From assembly GCA_937625935.1 (NCBI GenBank), contig OW569373.1:186001-250000 (forward strand): a stretch of DNA of 64,000 bases. The letters are read 5' to 3'. A program made the position numbers and the translations under genes. Below, piece after piece: positions 38,389-48,947 of this stretch (positions are counted from its first letter, which is position 1; every line of letters begins with the position of its first letter). The stretch is from Tetramitus jugosus (lineage: Eukaryota; Heterolobosea; Eutetramitea; Acrasida; Vahlkampfiidae). Under the pieces are notes generated by a model. It did not search any database, was not told where the DNA came from, and saw nothing but the letters and a program-made list of their open reading frames with translations.

Positions 38389-40886
38389 ATGAATCCACAA
38401 CCTCCACCCAACAGGGTCTCACTCAACACACTCATCCAATTCGTTGTTCACGAATCACACACTTCACTCACCAACCTCGCCAAACAACTCTCCTCATCAC
38501 AACACCAACAATCTTCATCATCATCATCACAAGATCGTAAACAACTCATCCATGACTACCTACAAGCAACTCAAGAGAGATTCATGAGATTGCTCGTGCT
38601 GCTACGCTGGGTCAAATCACACAAATCAGAATTTGATGAATATGATGAGTTTGTGTCATCCATGATCAACATTACCAGTGCAATGCAATACACTGCCAAT
38701 GAACTTTTTCAGTTGGATCAACAAGTGAAGAATGTGAGAATCCCAGTGTATGATCTCCCAACGGCAATCAATGTGATGACAACTGGCACAGTCAATCTAT
38801 TACCCAGTGCCATTCAACAGGTCAGTTTTTGTTGTTGTTATTATTATTATTATGATGGTTGTTGTTGTTGATTATACATTTTATGACATATCTCACACGC
38901 ACAACCATTTTTCACACATGTACATCAACCATCATCAACCATCATCATCATGAAAAACAACAAAACAAATAGGCCGAATCATTATTTTCACAAGAACAGC
39001 GCAATGCATCTGGATTTGATCAATCATCAGCCATTCAGCGATTAAATGATTTGATTCGAATGAAACTGTTGCAATCATCGATACCTGATGCCATTCAAGT
39101 CACAAAAATTGACAATGGACAAGTTGTTCTCTCAGTTCCCAACCAATTTCTATTGATATTGACATTGAAGTACGATGTCAATTATTATGATCAATTACAA
39201 CTGCGCCAAAATACGACCACTACTACCACTACTACTACTACTACCAGTCATGATCATGATACGATGATGATGATGACTGATCATGAAGACAATAACGAAA
39301 TATCTGCTCCTCATGATACTGATGAAAATGATGACGAGAAAAAACAGAGAGAAAAAATGTTGTTGTTGATTGAACTGGAAAAGGAGAAGAAGAATGCCTT
39401 CATGTGGCACATTACTCATCTTCAATTCTTTGTCAATGAGTCTGGTGTCACAGTCAATCCACTTGTCTATCACTCTTGGATGCGATTGAAGCGTGTTCTT
39501 CAAGCGAGATTGGACAATCGCATGGACAGTGAACCACTTGTGGATCTGTATCATCGATTGCACTCTGTTGCAGTGAGATTGGTGGCTGATATCATGAGCA
39601 AACAGGGTCATCAACTGCAGTACAATCAATGGAAGAATTGCAGCATCATGTACGATATTTTCAACGAGCACATTGTGGATGACGAGATACCATTCATGAT
39701 CAAGTATTGGCAGGGAGCACCCAATGTCAATCGATTGATTACCGATTCAACTGTAAGTGCAGCACAGTGGACACGATTAGCCAAATTTTCATTGAACACA
39801 AGTCATTTCATGGATGATTCGAGTGCATTGGTAGGCGCGCTAGAATCTTCGACGGCGACTACTACTGCCGCAACTACTGTTCAACAACAGCAACAAAAGA
39901 AGAATCAATATGCAGGAGAGTTGAGATTCTATGTGAATTCGGAGCGTAATTTTGTAGTGGAACATCGATCTAATCTATCGCTCATTAGTAGTAGTGGTGG
40001 TATGAAAACACAATATAGTCTCAATTGGGCACAAATGGATTTGAGTCAGATTGTGAGTACAGCAATGCATCATCACATTGATTCCATTATGCAGATTGTG
40101 TACGAATTCTTGAGAAACGAACCCAATTTCCACATTCCTGTTTCTCTGTTGACAAGTCACACACCAGGCAGTCCAAGCATCCTTCGTGCACAACTCTTTG
40201 AAAAGTATAGCTTGGATGTGACGATTGACTGGCGAAATGGCAAGTTCCAACTCTCGGTCAACAAGGACAACTTTTCTGTGAACACCACTGGGCTCGACGG
40301 CTTTAAAAAGATGCACGATATGATCAACAAGTATGATGAATCAAAGATGAAACAACCGTTTGGTTCTGTTCTCGTTCAAGCAATTGAAAACATTAGAATG
40401 TTGGTCATCATTCACGCATATGCCCACGCATCAAAACTACTCGGACTGGACACCTTCCACTTTTTACCTGGTGTGCACCGTGAACGTGAACAAAAGTCCA
40501 ACCACATGTTGTTCATTCGTGCTACCACGTGCCCCAATGCCTTCATTTCCATCAAGGCCAACACGAGTCAAAAGATGCGCAAGCCTGTGTCATGTCGAAT
40601 CATTTTACAAGTCAGTCCCAAGCTCGTCGAACGGAAGATTACAGATTTCATGACACAGAAACAAAATGGATATCACCACCAGACGTATCATCAACAGAAT
40701 GGGCATTCTGATTCCTCCACAATGGATCACCCAAACACAACTCATCATCATTATCACAAAAGTGGTCATCTCACAGCAATGAAACATCTAAAGATGATTA
40801 TTGATCAGTGTCAGACAAGCATTGAACGATACTTGATTGTCAGTGAACTGGAGGCAAGAGACGGAATAAACTTTCAAATTATTTAA
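38389..40886 (+). CDS. MED14: Mediator subunit MED14 (Rgr1), two exons
   Basis: Exons are 38389-38820 and 38973-40886, giving 781 residues. The 152-nt intron has donor GTCAGT and acceptor ATAG, phase 0. The N-terminus carries the MED14 signature: VSLNTLIQFVVHESHTSLTN, LQATQERFMRLLVLLRWVKS and LPTAINVMTTGTVNLLPSAI. After the splice, the helix-rich region continues (SAIQRLNDLIRMKLL). Thr and Asp/Glu runs near residues 220-260 are low complexity. MED14 is the backbone linking the head, middle and tail of the Mediator complex that bridges activators and RNA polymerase II. Animal and yeast proteins are 1000-1450 residues, so this form seems to lack part of the tail-binding C-terminus, or a further exon was missed. 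Confidence 0.88.
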
Positions 40887-40911
40887 TCTAATGTAGAACT
40901 GAAGGAAAGGT

Positions 40912-41646
40912 TTAATAGTTTTGAATGACTTGTTTGAACAAGTTCAACCAGTCTTGCATCGTAAATGATTCCGTGTTATGAACGAGAACACCATTGATTG
41001 TAAACTGTGGTGTGCCGTACACTGCACTGGCTGTAGCCAACTTGAACACACGTCTACCATGGTCCCACACCTCTCTCGTGTTCATTCTCTGCAAAAAGTT
41101 TGATTTGCTCAATGCACTAATCTTCAATGGAGCAACATACGTGTCATAAATGACAGATTGAATCTGAGGTTGATTCAACATGGTTACATTTTCATTATAA
41201 ATCGGTTGTTGATGAGAGAAACTAGCGTCCATCAATCGATATGCATACTCATCACCATACTCCTTCACAATCAAGTAAGCCTTCAATTGTTCATAACCTG
41301 CAATGTGATACGGAAGAGGATAATTGTGAATTCTGAATTGAACGGGCAATTTTTCACTCTGAACATATTGGATCAGTGTTCGAAAGTAGTCATTCCACAG
41401 ATCAGCACTATCACTGCATGTCAAATCGAACCAGACATCCAATTGAACCTTTGTAGCCAGTGCAGATTGTTGTCCATTGTTCAATGGAAGCACAAGAGCA
41501 TCGTTGAGTGATGGAATAGGTGGACCAATGATGGATGGAGAGTTGTTCATGGTGGTGGTAGTGATGGATAATTGATGAGAGTTGCTGCTACAGAGTAAGA
41601 GAGCCAACAGGATCGAGAGCAAGAGGGTCGAGATGAATGATGACAT
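40912..41646 (-). CDS. Secreted or organellar thioredoxin-fold (DsbA-like) protein
   Basis: The call is 244 residues from ATG 41644-41646, chosen because it begins a clear signal peptide (MSSFISTLLLSILLALLLCS). The mature part has a thioredoxin-like start (VQLDVWFDLTCSDSADLWND), a helical insertion typical of DsbA-like proteins (YHIAGYEQLKAYLIVKEYGD), and the cis-proline loop YGTPQFTINGVLV near the C-terminus. The expected CxxC active site reads CSDS, so only one of the two cysteines is kept. It would not act as a simple disulfide oxidase; a chaperone, isomerase or glutathione-using role is possible. The substrate is unknown. The 5S rRNA gene lies 266 bp upstream on the other strand. Confidence 0.75.
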   Translation of the reverse strand: MSSFISTLLLSILLALLLCSSNSHQLSITTTTMNNSPSIIGPPIPSLNDALVLPLNNGQQSALATKVQLDVWFDLTCSDSADLWNDYFRTLIQYVQSEKLPVQFRIHNYPLPYHIAGYEQLKAYLIVKEYGDEYAYRLMDASFSHQQPIYNENVTMLNQPQIQSVIYDTYVAPLKISALSKSNFLQRMNTREVWDHGRRVFKLATASAVYGTPQFTINGVLVHNTESFTMQDWLNLFKQVIQNY

Positions 41647-41679
41647 TGTTTTGAATGTTGTTTTTTGTTCGGTGTGTTG

Positions 41680-41689
41680 TTGGCGCGCA
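41680..41689. promoter_or_regulatory. E2F-like element TTGGCGCGCA
   Basis: This GC-rich element lies 34 bp upstream of the start codon of the thioredoxin-fold gene. It resembles the elements at 12724, 18908 and 61018. It may also belong to the leader; function is inferred. Confidence 0.25.
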
Positions 41690-41911
41690 GGATTTTCTCC
41701 TGCGTGTTCTTCAGCGGAGATCACGGAGTTCGAAACGGAAGGCACATTCCATTTGGGCAACTTTGTGAGGAGGTGTGAATACAACCTTCATCATATTATT
41801 CTACAGAGTCTCTCCGTACTACATTTAATCATTTGGTGGAAGTTATCACCAACCTTTTTCCCCTCCTCGCGTCGCCGTGCCGGCCAAAAAACTTGAAAAT
41901 GCATATTGAAT

Positions 41912-42031
41912 GTCTACGTTCATACAATGGTGGAACCACCTCTTCCCATTTCGAATAGAGAAGTTAAGCACCATCTGGCTGAGTTAGTATTGAGATAGGA
42001 GACTACTCGAGAACCCTCAGTAATGTAGGCT
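41912..42031 (+). rRNA. 5S ribosomal RNA gene
   Basis: The 120-nt sequence begins GTCTACGTTCATAC and ends AGTAATGTAGGCTT, so the ends pair in helix I (GTCTAC with GTAGGC). Inside are the standard 5S landmarks: GAAGTTAAGCACC (box A region), TTAGTATTGAGATAGGAGAC (intermediate element and box C region), and the GGTGGAACCACC-like loop B/helix III area. A TTTT run at 42031-42034 is the Pol III terminator. It is a single dispersed copy between protein genes in this window. In Naegleria the large rRNA genes are carried on a circular extrachromosomal element, so a chromosomal 5S is expected to lie apart from them. Confidence 0.92.
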
Positions 42032-42116
42032 TTTACCTCTTGACCACAGAAAACCTGAACACAAAAAACACAAGAACAACACGATCCTCATTTCTTGATC
42101 CGCTCATCCAACAATC

Positions 42117-43097
42117 ATGACCCTCGATAACAACACCAAGAAACCGAGTGAACAAGAATTATTGAAACAATTGGCAGAGTTGAACAACAAGATTGCACAG
42201 ACATCAGCAGCAAGTGCCATCTCTCTTCCCACATTCACTCTACCGCCACTCTCCTCTCTCCCATCATCATCATCATCATCAACAACAGCAAGAACCTCAT
42301 TATCATCATCGAGAACAACAGCAACGTTTGATGATAAATCATCAACAACAACAGGAATCACAAACAACAACAAGAACAACATTCATGAAAAGAAGAGAAA
42401 GAGAACAATAGAAGATTCGAAAGCGATTGCAATTAAAAATGATGGCAACAATGTGAATCAACCAAAGAAACGAATGAAGTTTCTACCTCCACAATTACTC
42501 AACAAGACAACAACTGCAACAACAACATCATCAGCAACGAGCACAACCATCAAAGCCCAACCAACCAACAGTATTCAAATTCAACAATTACAAAAATATG
42601 ATTATCATTTGTTACAACAGGCCAATTTGGTCAAACAACGAAAATCACTCGAAGCTACCCACACAACAACAACATCAACAACATCAACAACAACCACTGG
42701 TACTCCCAATACAACAACAACACTCCTCTCACAACAACAACAACAACATTCAAATCCAAACAAAAAACATCAATTGAGAAGTGCAGCAGGTGAGACATGG
42801 GAGGACAATACTCTGTTGGACTATCCAGAGAATGACTATCGCTTGTTTGTAGGTAATTTGGGTAATGATGTGACGGATGATGTGTTGGCAAAATCATTCT
42901 CAGTGTTTCCATCATTTACCATGGCACGAGTCATTCGTGATAAGAAGACACTCAAGAGCAGAGGATATGGATTTGTGAGCATGATGGATGTCAATGACTA
43001 CATCACAGCATTGGACAAGATGAATGGCAAGTATATTGGTAGTAGACCATGTGAGATTAAAAAGTCAAATTGGAGAGACAGAAGTCAACACAAGTAA
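42117..43097 (+). CDS. RBM42: RBM42-like RNA-binding protein
   Basis: This 326-residue protein has about 225 residues of Thr/Ser/Gln/Asn-rich low complexity and one C-terminal RRM. The RRM is preceded by WEDNTLLDYPENDYRLFVGN, the diagnostic lead-in of RBM42. It contains RNP2 RLFVGNLGN, RNP1 SRGYGFVSM, and ends GSRPCEIKKSNWRDR, also typical of RBM42. Animal RBM42 binds 3' UTRs and interacts with hnRNP K; plant and protist relatives are splicing-linked. Location is nuclear or stress-granule by family. The start is ATG 42117. The EXO84 gene follows on the same strand 183 bp later; no functional link is known. Confidence 0.92.
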   Translation: MTLDNNTKKPSEQELLKQLAELNNKIAQTSAASAISLPTFTLPPLSSLPSSSSSSTTARTSLSSSRTTATFDDKSSTTTGITNNNKNNIHEKKRKRTIEDSKAIAIKNDGNNVNQPKKRMKFLPPQLLNKTTTATTTSSATSTTIKAQPTNSIQIQQLQKYDYHLLQQANLVKQRKSLEATHTTTTSTTSTTTTGTPNTTTTLLSQQQQQHSNPNKKHQLRSAAGETWEDNTLLDYPENDYRLFVGNLGNDVTDDVLAKSFSVFPSFTMARVIRDKKTLKSRGYGFVSMMDVNDYITALDKMNGKYIGSRPCEIKKSNWRDRSQHK

Positions 43098-43280
43098 AAT
43101 GATTTTGTTCATGGTGTCTTTGTCTGTCTTTTTGTTTTGTGGTATATGTCGAATTTGTATTGGAGAAACAAGGGGAATCTTTGGGGTGGCAGCGGAATAT
43201 TTTGAGTGTCATCTTTCACAAGAACAGAAAAGAAAAAAAATCAAACAACAATAGAACAACATCAAACGGGTGAGAGAGAG

Positions 43281-46200
43281 ATGGCATACGATTCGAGGAG
43301 ACGAAAAAAGAAGGATGATAGCAGTGATGAAAGTGAAGAAGAGTCATCTTCTCATTCCTCATCCAACAATAGTGATGACAAGAGTGACAATGAATCATCA
43401 TCAACAAAGAGTGATGATGATGGCAGTGATGATGATGATGGTAGTGATAGTGAGAGTGATGATAACAACAACAACAACAACAAACAATCATCCATCACTG
43501 GTCTCCATCTCAGACAAAAAGCAAAACAATTGGCTCAATCCACAACAGACAACATTATTGTCAATTCAACCACACAACAATTACAAAAAATGAAACATTT
43601 ATTAACCGATAATAATAACAATAGTAGTAATGGTAGTAGTGGTGGATTAAGTAAAAGAAATAGTTTTTCCTTGTCATCATCAACTACATCATCAAGTGGC
43701 AATGCCATACAATCCTATCTCAAAACAGCCATCAAACAATCTACAACCAGTGCTACCAATGCCATGAATCTACCACAACAAATTCTCAAACAACAAATTC
43801 TCAAGAATGGATCACTCATGACTCACTTTAACAACAATAATAATAATGCTACGAGTGGTGGTGGTGGTAGTGGTGGTGATGGGAATCAACAAAAGACAAC
43901 AACAACGAGCTACAACATTGCAAGTCTAAGTCAATTGAAACAAATGGAGAGTGATCACGTGTTGGAGTCGTTTGATATGGACAAGGTGTACGAGTCACTT
44001 GAACCCTTTTCTGCCAACGATTTCGATCCCTATGAATACATTGATCAAGTGTACGATAAGACAAAGATGAAGAATCGAATGAGTAAGCGTGATCATTACT
44101 TGAAGAATCGATTGAAGAAGCAGACAATGAATGTTCAGCAAATGTATGAAAACAATACAAAAATGATCAAATCAGTGACGAATACAGTGTCTGGTGCAGT
44201 AACAAAGAACAAGATTGGAAAGTTGGTGACAAGTACAATTATTGGAAATAACAATAACGATGGAAATGAAAATGATGATGATGATGATGAGAAGAAGAAT
44301 AAGAAGAAGAAGAATGAAGTCATGAGTGATGATGAGTTGAGCGAGGATTCTGATGATGGTGGAGATGAGAGTGATGATGATTCTGATGATGACGATGACG
44401 ACGAATTGAGCGATGGCGAACATGCAAACAAGCATAAAAAGAAGAAACAAACCAAGAATGGCAATCAGAATGCGTCCAAGGATGCAACCAATAGTGGCTC
44501 GGGTGGCAATGATGCAAACAAGCATGAGTCATCCTCTCGATTGTCCACCAGAAAGAGAATCAAGAGTCTATTGATGACATCTCCGTTCCAAAATCACAAG
44601 AACAAGTCTGATGCATTGAAGGAGGCAGCTGCCAACAACAGTGGTGCATCATCACAGACCAAGGCACACATCAGTATCAAGAAGGGTGTGTTGAACATTG
44701 TGGGAGCAAGAAAGAAGAAGAAGGATCGAAGGAAGAAGCTCATGATGGAGTCATCATCGACACCGACAGAAGACAATGACAGTGATCCCTCATCAAACAT
44801 GGGCAAAGCATTGTCCAAGGGCAACTCTGGTGATAATGGATCGGGCAACCCCAACAGTGGTGATAATATTGTTGTTTCTGCGACAAAGAATACGACTAAC
44901 ATGGTCAAGGGTGTTGTGAAGGCAGCAATAGACAAGGAGGCTCAAATGAGACTCGTGTCCATCAAGAAACGAAACAAGAAGATTGTGATTCGCATGCGTA
45001 GTGTCTCACAAGAACAATTAGTGGTTCTCAAACAGTACAGAAGAAACATTTCGACAGAGTTGCAGAGAGAAGTCAACAGTCACTATACTCTGTTCATTAA
45101 TACGTCGAGAGCAGTGTCACAAATGGAGCAGGACTGGAATATGATTAGTTCTCATTTCAATGAAGTTGTCGATACGTGCAGGTTCATGAGTCAGTGGAAT
45201 GAACAGGAGACCAATCGAAGAATGAACAAGCTGAAACGAAGGATTGAACTGTTTAAGCAACAACAAGAGCAGATGCAGAATAATTCTTCTTCTTATAAGA
45301 GTGCCAGCAATGTAACCAATGATCCATTGACCTTACTGACTGAGATCAATGCAGAAATGGTTGCTGCTATCTATTCTCATCAGTTGGATTATGCCATGGA
45401 TCTGTTCTTGAGTGGAGTACAACTCGTGAATCAGTTGACTGATTTCAATTCAAATGTTGAACAGCAGAATAATGAACAACAACAAAAGAAGGATGTCCCA
45501 CAGAAAACAGCCAATAGAAACAGCAGTAGTGGAACGACACCAAGCAATGTAAATAGTCCAGCAAATACCCTTGCTGGGAGAGCCATGGCAAGAGCTAGTC
45601 GAAGAGGACGAACGCTGAGCATCGTATCGGATGAGACATTCCAGGAGATGGGAACTGTAAAAAATATGAGTGGTGGAGCAAACTCTCCGAACAGTGATGC
45701 CACCAACAAAAATGGAAAAGACAATAACAAGGTTGATGGCAGCGGTAGTACATGGGAGATTCACTATAAGCAGCTGATTCAAGTGATTCAAACATTTGAT
45801 GACAATTGTGCCCGTCTGCTGGATTTGATGCTCAGTGAGATTAGAATGAAGATTAATTGGTCATCGATTGAGTACTATCGCTCATTAATTAACAACTTGA
45901 CATTAATGGATGCGAAGAATGAGGCCATTTTCACTTACTTTGGATCACAAGCTGATTTGATTAGAGACAGTTTGTGTAAAATTACCGGAATGACTGGTGA
46001 TCCAGTGACTTATGCCTCTATCTTGTCTCGAAGATTCTTCAGATTGATTGCTGATGCTGCCAAGAGGTACAAGAGCATCTTTGGTGCTTCAACAGAGGTT
46101 AGCAACAACAATGACGATGATGACTACGGTCAAGCAAGTGGATTGGTTCAATGGCTTGCTAATGAGTTGCATCGAGATTATTGTTCCACTTTCAAGCAAC

Positions 46201-47918
46201 AAGTGTTCTCCGGGTGTAATCGAGATCTGGATTTGGTGACAGAGTGCTGTTTCATTGCTTTTGATCAGTCGAATCAACTCAAGCAAGAAGGTATCCATTT
46301 GAGTTACTTGGTTAGGGATAGCTTCACAGGAGATATTGCCAATGCCATTGAAACATTTGTCTGGAAGCATGAAGACAACATTTTTGCAAAGTTGAACACA
46401 GAGAGTTGGGTCGGTTCCATGTACAGTCTTCGATCTGATCTAGCTCCTATTTCATCAGTAGCATTTGGACTCTCGGATAAGATTTCACTCTATGTGACAG
46501 AGACTGGCAAATTATTGTACCTGTTCTGTGATCAGTTTATTAATTTGTTGAAGCGAGTTGCTTCGATTCAGTTGTATCAAACATGTGTCACTCATGTCAC
46601 TCGTCTATTTGAGCAACACTTGGTTCAAGTGTTCAAAATTGCAGTGTCTTCCAGTTTGAGCGACCCGCAATACTTTTCATTGATATGCAATGTCAATACG
46701 ATTGTGAATCGTCTGATCCCGTTTATAGGTGATTTACTAGAGAGGCTGTTTGCTCAAAAGGTTTCTGAAATGTCTGCTCTCGCATCCAAGACAAAGGACT
46801 TGGATGGTAGAATTATGAAGCAATACATTGAAAACAGAGTGAGCAGCATGTATTATGCACTAGAGATGAGTTCCAAGAGTTACCCAAAACAGAATCGATC
46901 AACCAGTCAGGTCATTTCAACAGTGGACGACATTCAAGTCTCATCCCCATTCAGGAAAATGATATTGTTCCTTGCTCGATTGAACACGATTATAACCAAT
47001 GAATTCTCCCACATGAAGAAGGGTGACACAATTATCGTGAACTTGTTGGAGAGACTAGCAAGTGTCTTGTCGAGCAAGAGTGATGTCACTAGTGTGTTCT
47101 GGCAGAGATTACCCACTTTGTCCTCAGACTCTAGCAAGTCCCCCAAGTCATCTCAGAGCAAGAAGAAGAAGAAGAAGAATAACAGCAAGAAGAAGCGTCA
47201 TGATAGTGATAGTGATGTCAGTGATGACAGTGACTCGGAGAAGAGCAGTGACAATGAGTCAGATGAGGAGGAATTAGATGATTCAGAAGAAGAACAATCA
47301 GAAGACGAGCATGATGAAGAATCAGAGGAGGAACACATGGATCCAAGTATCGTTCCATTCACGGACATTGATGTCTGCACCATTGTGTTAGACTTGAGAT
47401 TCTTGATCGAGAGCTGCAAGAGATTCATGAACTCAAAGACAAAACTTCAACTAACAGAATTTTACAAGATGATTGGAGACTTATCAACAACGCCTCTACC
47501 GCCACAGGACCTCTTCCTGAACAAGATTGAAGACTTGTTGGAACAGGATAATGATTTGGCTGAAGCGATTCGACAATTGGAAGAAGCACATGGTGGAGCT
47601 ATATCTCACAGGAGGTCCAATCGTACGAATACAAGTACAACTAGCGCCACAAGTCAAAAGGATGAAGCTACATCTGTCAGATCACCTTCGCCTTCCACTG
47701 CGCCTAGCACGTCCACTACGGCGAGGGCACCATCACCTGCAACTGCTGTAACAGACAAGATCAAGGAAACAAAGGAAACAAAGAAAACTAGGGAAACAAC
47801 ACAGGAAACAACAAGAGAACCATCAACCAGCTACAGTGCTGCAGAACCTACTGCAGTGGAGCCACAGCAATCAAAGAAACCATCGAGAAGAGAAAGAAAC
47901 TTTGCATTGGCAAAGTAA
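43281..47918 (+). CDS. EXO84: Exocyst subunit EXO84 with long low-complexity inserts
   Basis: The call is 1545 residues from ATG 43281. Residues 1-225 are Ser/Asp/Asn-rich. A first EXO84-like segment (ANDFDPYEYIDQVYDKT) is near 240. It is followed by about 300 residues of acidic, basic and Asn-rich insert (residues 320-400 nearly all Asp/Lys/Ser). The main conserved coil then starts near 583 (LQREVNSHYTLFINTSRAVS), as in the N-terminal vesicle-tethering part of EXO84. The C-terminal cullin-repeat-like rods run from about 840 to 1270 (RRFFRLIADAAKRYKSIFG, SGLVQWLANELHRDY). A second Lys/Asp/Glu/Ser insert lies at about 1290-1353. EXO84 tethers secretory vesicles to the plasma membrane within the octameric exocyst. 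Plant and animal forms are 700-800 residues; the extra length is low complexity. Confidence 0.8.
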   Translation: MAYDSRRRKKKDDSSDESEEESSSHSSSNNSDDKSDNESSSTKSDDDGSDDDDGSDSESDDNNNNNNKQSSITGLHLRQKAKQLAQSTTDNIIVNSTTQQLQKMKHLLTDNNNNSSNGSSGGLSKRNSFSLSSSTTSSSGNAIQSYLKTAIKQSTTSATNAMNLPQQILKQQILKNGSLMTHFNNNNNNATSGGGGSGGDGNQQKTTTTSYNIASLSQLKQMESDHVLESFDMDKVYESLEPFSANDFDPYEYIDQVYDKTKMKNRMSKRDHYLKNRLKKQTMNVQQMYENNTKMIKSVTNTVSGAVTKNKIGKLVTSTIIGNNNNDGNENDDDDDEKKNKKKKNEVMSDDELSEDSDDGGDESDDDSDDDDDDELSDGEHANKHKKKKQTKNGNQNASKDATNSGSGGNDANKHESSSRLSTRKRIKSLLMTSPFQNHKNKSDALKEAAANNSGASSQTKAHISIKKGVLNIVGARKKKKDRRKKLMMESSSTPTEDNDSDPSSNMGKALSKGNSGDNGSGNPNSGDNIVVSATKNTTNMVKGVVKAAIDKEAQMRLVSIKKRNKKIVIRMRSVSQEQLVVLKQYRRNISTELQREVNSHYTLFINTSRAVSQMEQDWNMISSHFNEVVDTCRFMSQWNEQETNRRMNKLKRRIELFKQQQEQMQNNSSSYKSASNVTNDPLTLLTEINAEMVAAIYSHQLDYAMDLFLSGVQLVNQLTDFNSNVEQQNNEQQQKKDVPQKTANRNSSSGTTPSNVNSPANTLAGRAMARASRRGRTLSIVSDETFQEMGTVKNMSGGANSPNSDATNKNGKDNNKVDGSGSTWEIHYKQLIQVIQTFDDNCARLLDLMLSEIRMKINWSSIEYYRSLINNLTLMDAKNEAIFTYFGSQADLIRDSLCKITGMTGDPVTYASILSRRFFRLIADAAKRYKSIFGASTEVSNNNDDDDYGQASGLVQWLANELHRDYCSTFKQQVFSGCNRDLDLVTECCFIAFDQSNQLKQEGIHLSYLVRDSFTGDIANAIETFVWKHEDNIFAKLNTESWVGSMYSLRSDLAPISSVAFGLSDKISLYVTETGKLLYLFCDQFINLLKRVASIQLYQTCVTHVTRLFEQHLVQVFKIAVSSSLSDPQYFSLICNVNTIVNRLIPFIGDLLERLFAQKVSEMSALASKTKDLDGRIMKQYIENRVSSMYYALEMSSKSYPKQNRSTSQVISTVDDIQVSSPFRKMILFLARLNTIITNEFSHMKKGDTIIVNLLERLASVLSSKSDVTSVFWQRLPTLSSDSSKSPKSSQSKKKKKKNNSKKKRHDSDSDVSDDSDSEKSSDNESDEEELDDSEEEQSEDEHDEESEEEHMDPSIVPFTDIDVCTIVLDLRFLIESCKRFMNSKTKLQLTEFYKMIGDLSTTPLPPQDLFLNKIEDLLEQDNDLAEAIRQLEEAHGGAISHRRSNRTNTSTTSATSQKDEATSVRSPSPSTAPSTSTTARAPSPATAVTDKIKETKETKKTRETTQETTREPSTSYSAAEPTAVEPQQSKKPSRRERNFALAK

Positions 47919-48219
47919 TTGATCTCTGTTTAGTAAAAGAATGATCTTATCAATACCGGTGTGTGTGTGTGATTGATTTTATAGATAAAGTTACAAGATG
48001 ATCATGGAACAGCAACAACAACAACAACCACCACAACATTACTCATAATCATGATTATTCTAGTCATATCTATCTGCTTCAATCATCTTCTTGTATTGAG
48101 ATGAGAATATGCTCGTTTCATGAGAGAGTGAATTTGTCATCGTCGCAGTCATCATCGTCTTTGGTCATTGTTCGTTGTTTGTCATTCTAGTAGTAGTAGT
48201 AGTAGTAGTCGTCATTCTA
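47919..48219. other. Spacer between convergent EXO84 and MPC2 genes
   Basis: The 301-bp gap should hold both 3' UTRs. It contains short CA/GT and CAA runs and a (TAG)7 microsatellite at about 48188-48209. No RNA gene or open frame of note is seen. Confidence 0.45.
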
Positions 48220-48722
48220 TTACTTTTCAATTGCTGTTGTTGTAGTTGCTGTAGTAGTTGCAATGGATGTACTGGTTGTTGTTGTTGTTGGATAGCGTTC
48301 AGGATGTACACTTGCGTCATACTTTCTGTACAGTTGATAGGCCGATGTCAGTGCAACAAACACATTGACAGTGAACAGACTCCAATTGATGGGATAGATT
48401 TGAGTAGAGTATCTGGCCCAAATGACACCTGTTGCAGCCAATGCAATGTTTTGATTGGTGGAAACGTTTTGTGGTGGTTTTCTCAAATCAGCAATATTGG
48501 CAAACACGAGTCCCCACTGTTTTATTATTATTGTGAGATTGTTATTTGTTATTTGTTATTTGTTATTTGTTGTTGTGATGATGAAAAAAGAGAGAGTCAA
48601 CAGGTTGTTGCTTGTTTGTTTGTTTTTGTATCCATATCACATACTTTGAATGCAGGTGCCCAGAAGAAGACAGTCTTTGGACCAGCTGGATGATTGATGA
48701 ATGCTGAGAATCTGGATGCCAT
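48220..48722 (-). CDS. MPC2: Mitochondrial pyruvate carrier subunit MPC2, two exons
   Basis: Exons are 48722-48645 and 48516-48220, giving 124 residues. The 128-nt intron has donor GTATGT and acceptor ACAG, phase 0. The spliced product reads MASRFSAFINHPAGPKTVFF, then WAPAFKWGLVFANIADL, NVSTNQNIALAATGVIWARY and INWSLFTVNVFVALTSAYQL. These are the family's landmarks: the HPAGPKTVFFWAP entry, the K-W-G helix, and the ATGxIWxRYS helix. MPC1 and MPC2 form the heterodimer importing pyruvate across the mitochondrial inner membrane. The length matches human MPC2 (127). The C-terminus ends in a Thr/Ala run. Exon 1 codes for only 26 residues and is easily missed, so gene callers may start the protein at an internal Met. 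Confidence 0.95.
48541..48570. repeat. GTTATTT heptanucleotide tandem repeat inside MPC2 intron
   Basis: About four copies of the 7-bp unit GTTATTT lie within the MPC2 intron (48517-48644). It is a simple microsatellite with no evident function. Confidence 0.8.
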
Positions 48723-48947
48723 CTCTTATTGTTGTTGTTGTTGTTGGGATCACAAAGTGGTTGTTGTTTTGTTGGTGGTGGTGATTTTTGTGTTTTTCAA
48801 TTTCTGGTTAATGTCCGTGGGTCCGACAAAACGCGCGATTATCTCGCGGAATTACTGTATTCAGTTTCAGATGAAGGACTTACGATTCGGCCATCATTTA
48901 TTGAAATTAACAAAATCGCCCCTGAGATTCACTAGTGCAATTATTGT

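Noticed and set aside
48175-48693. 172-codon plus-strand frame over the MPC2 gene
   Set aside because: Valine/cysteine-rich product from antisense of repeats, the MPC2 exons and its intron.
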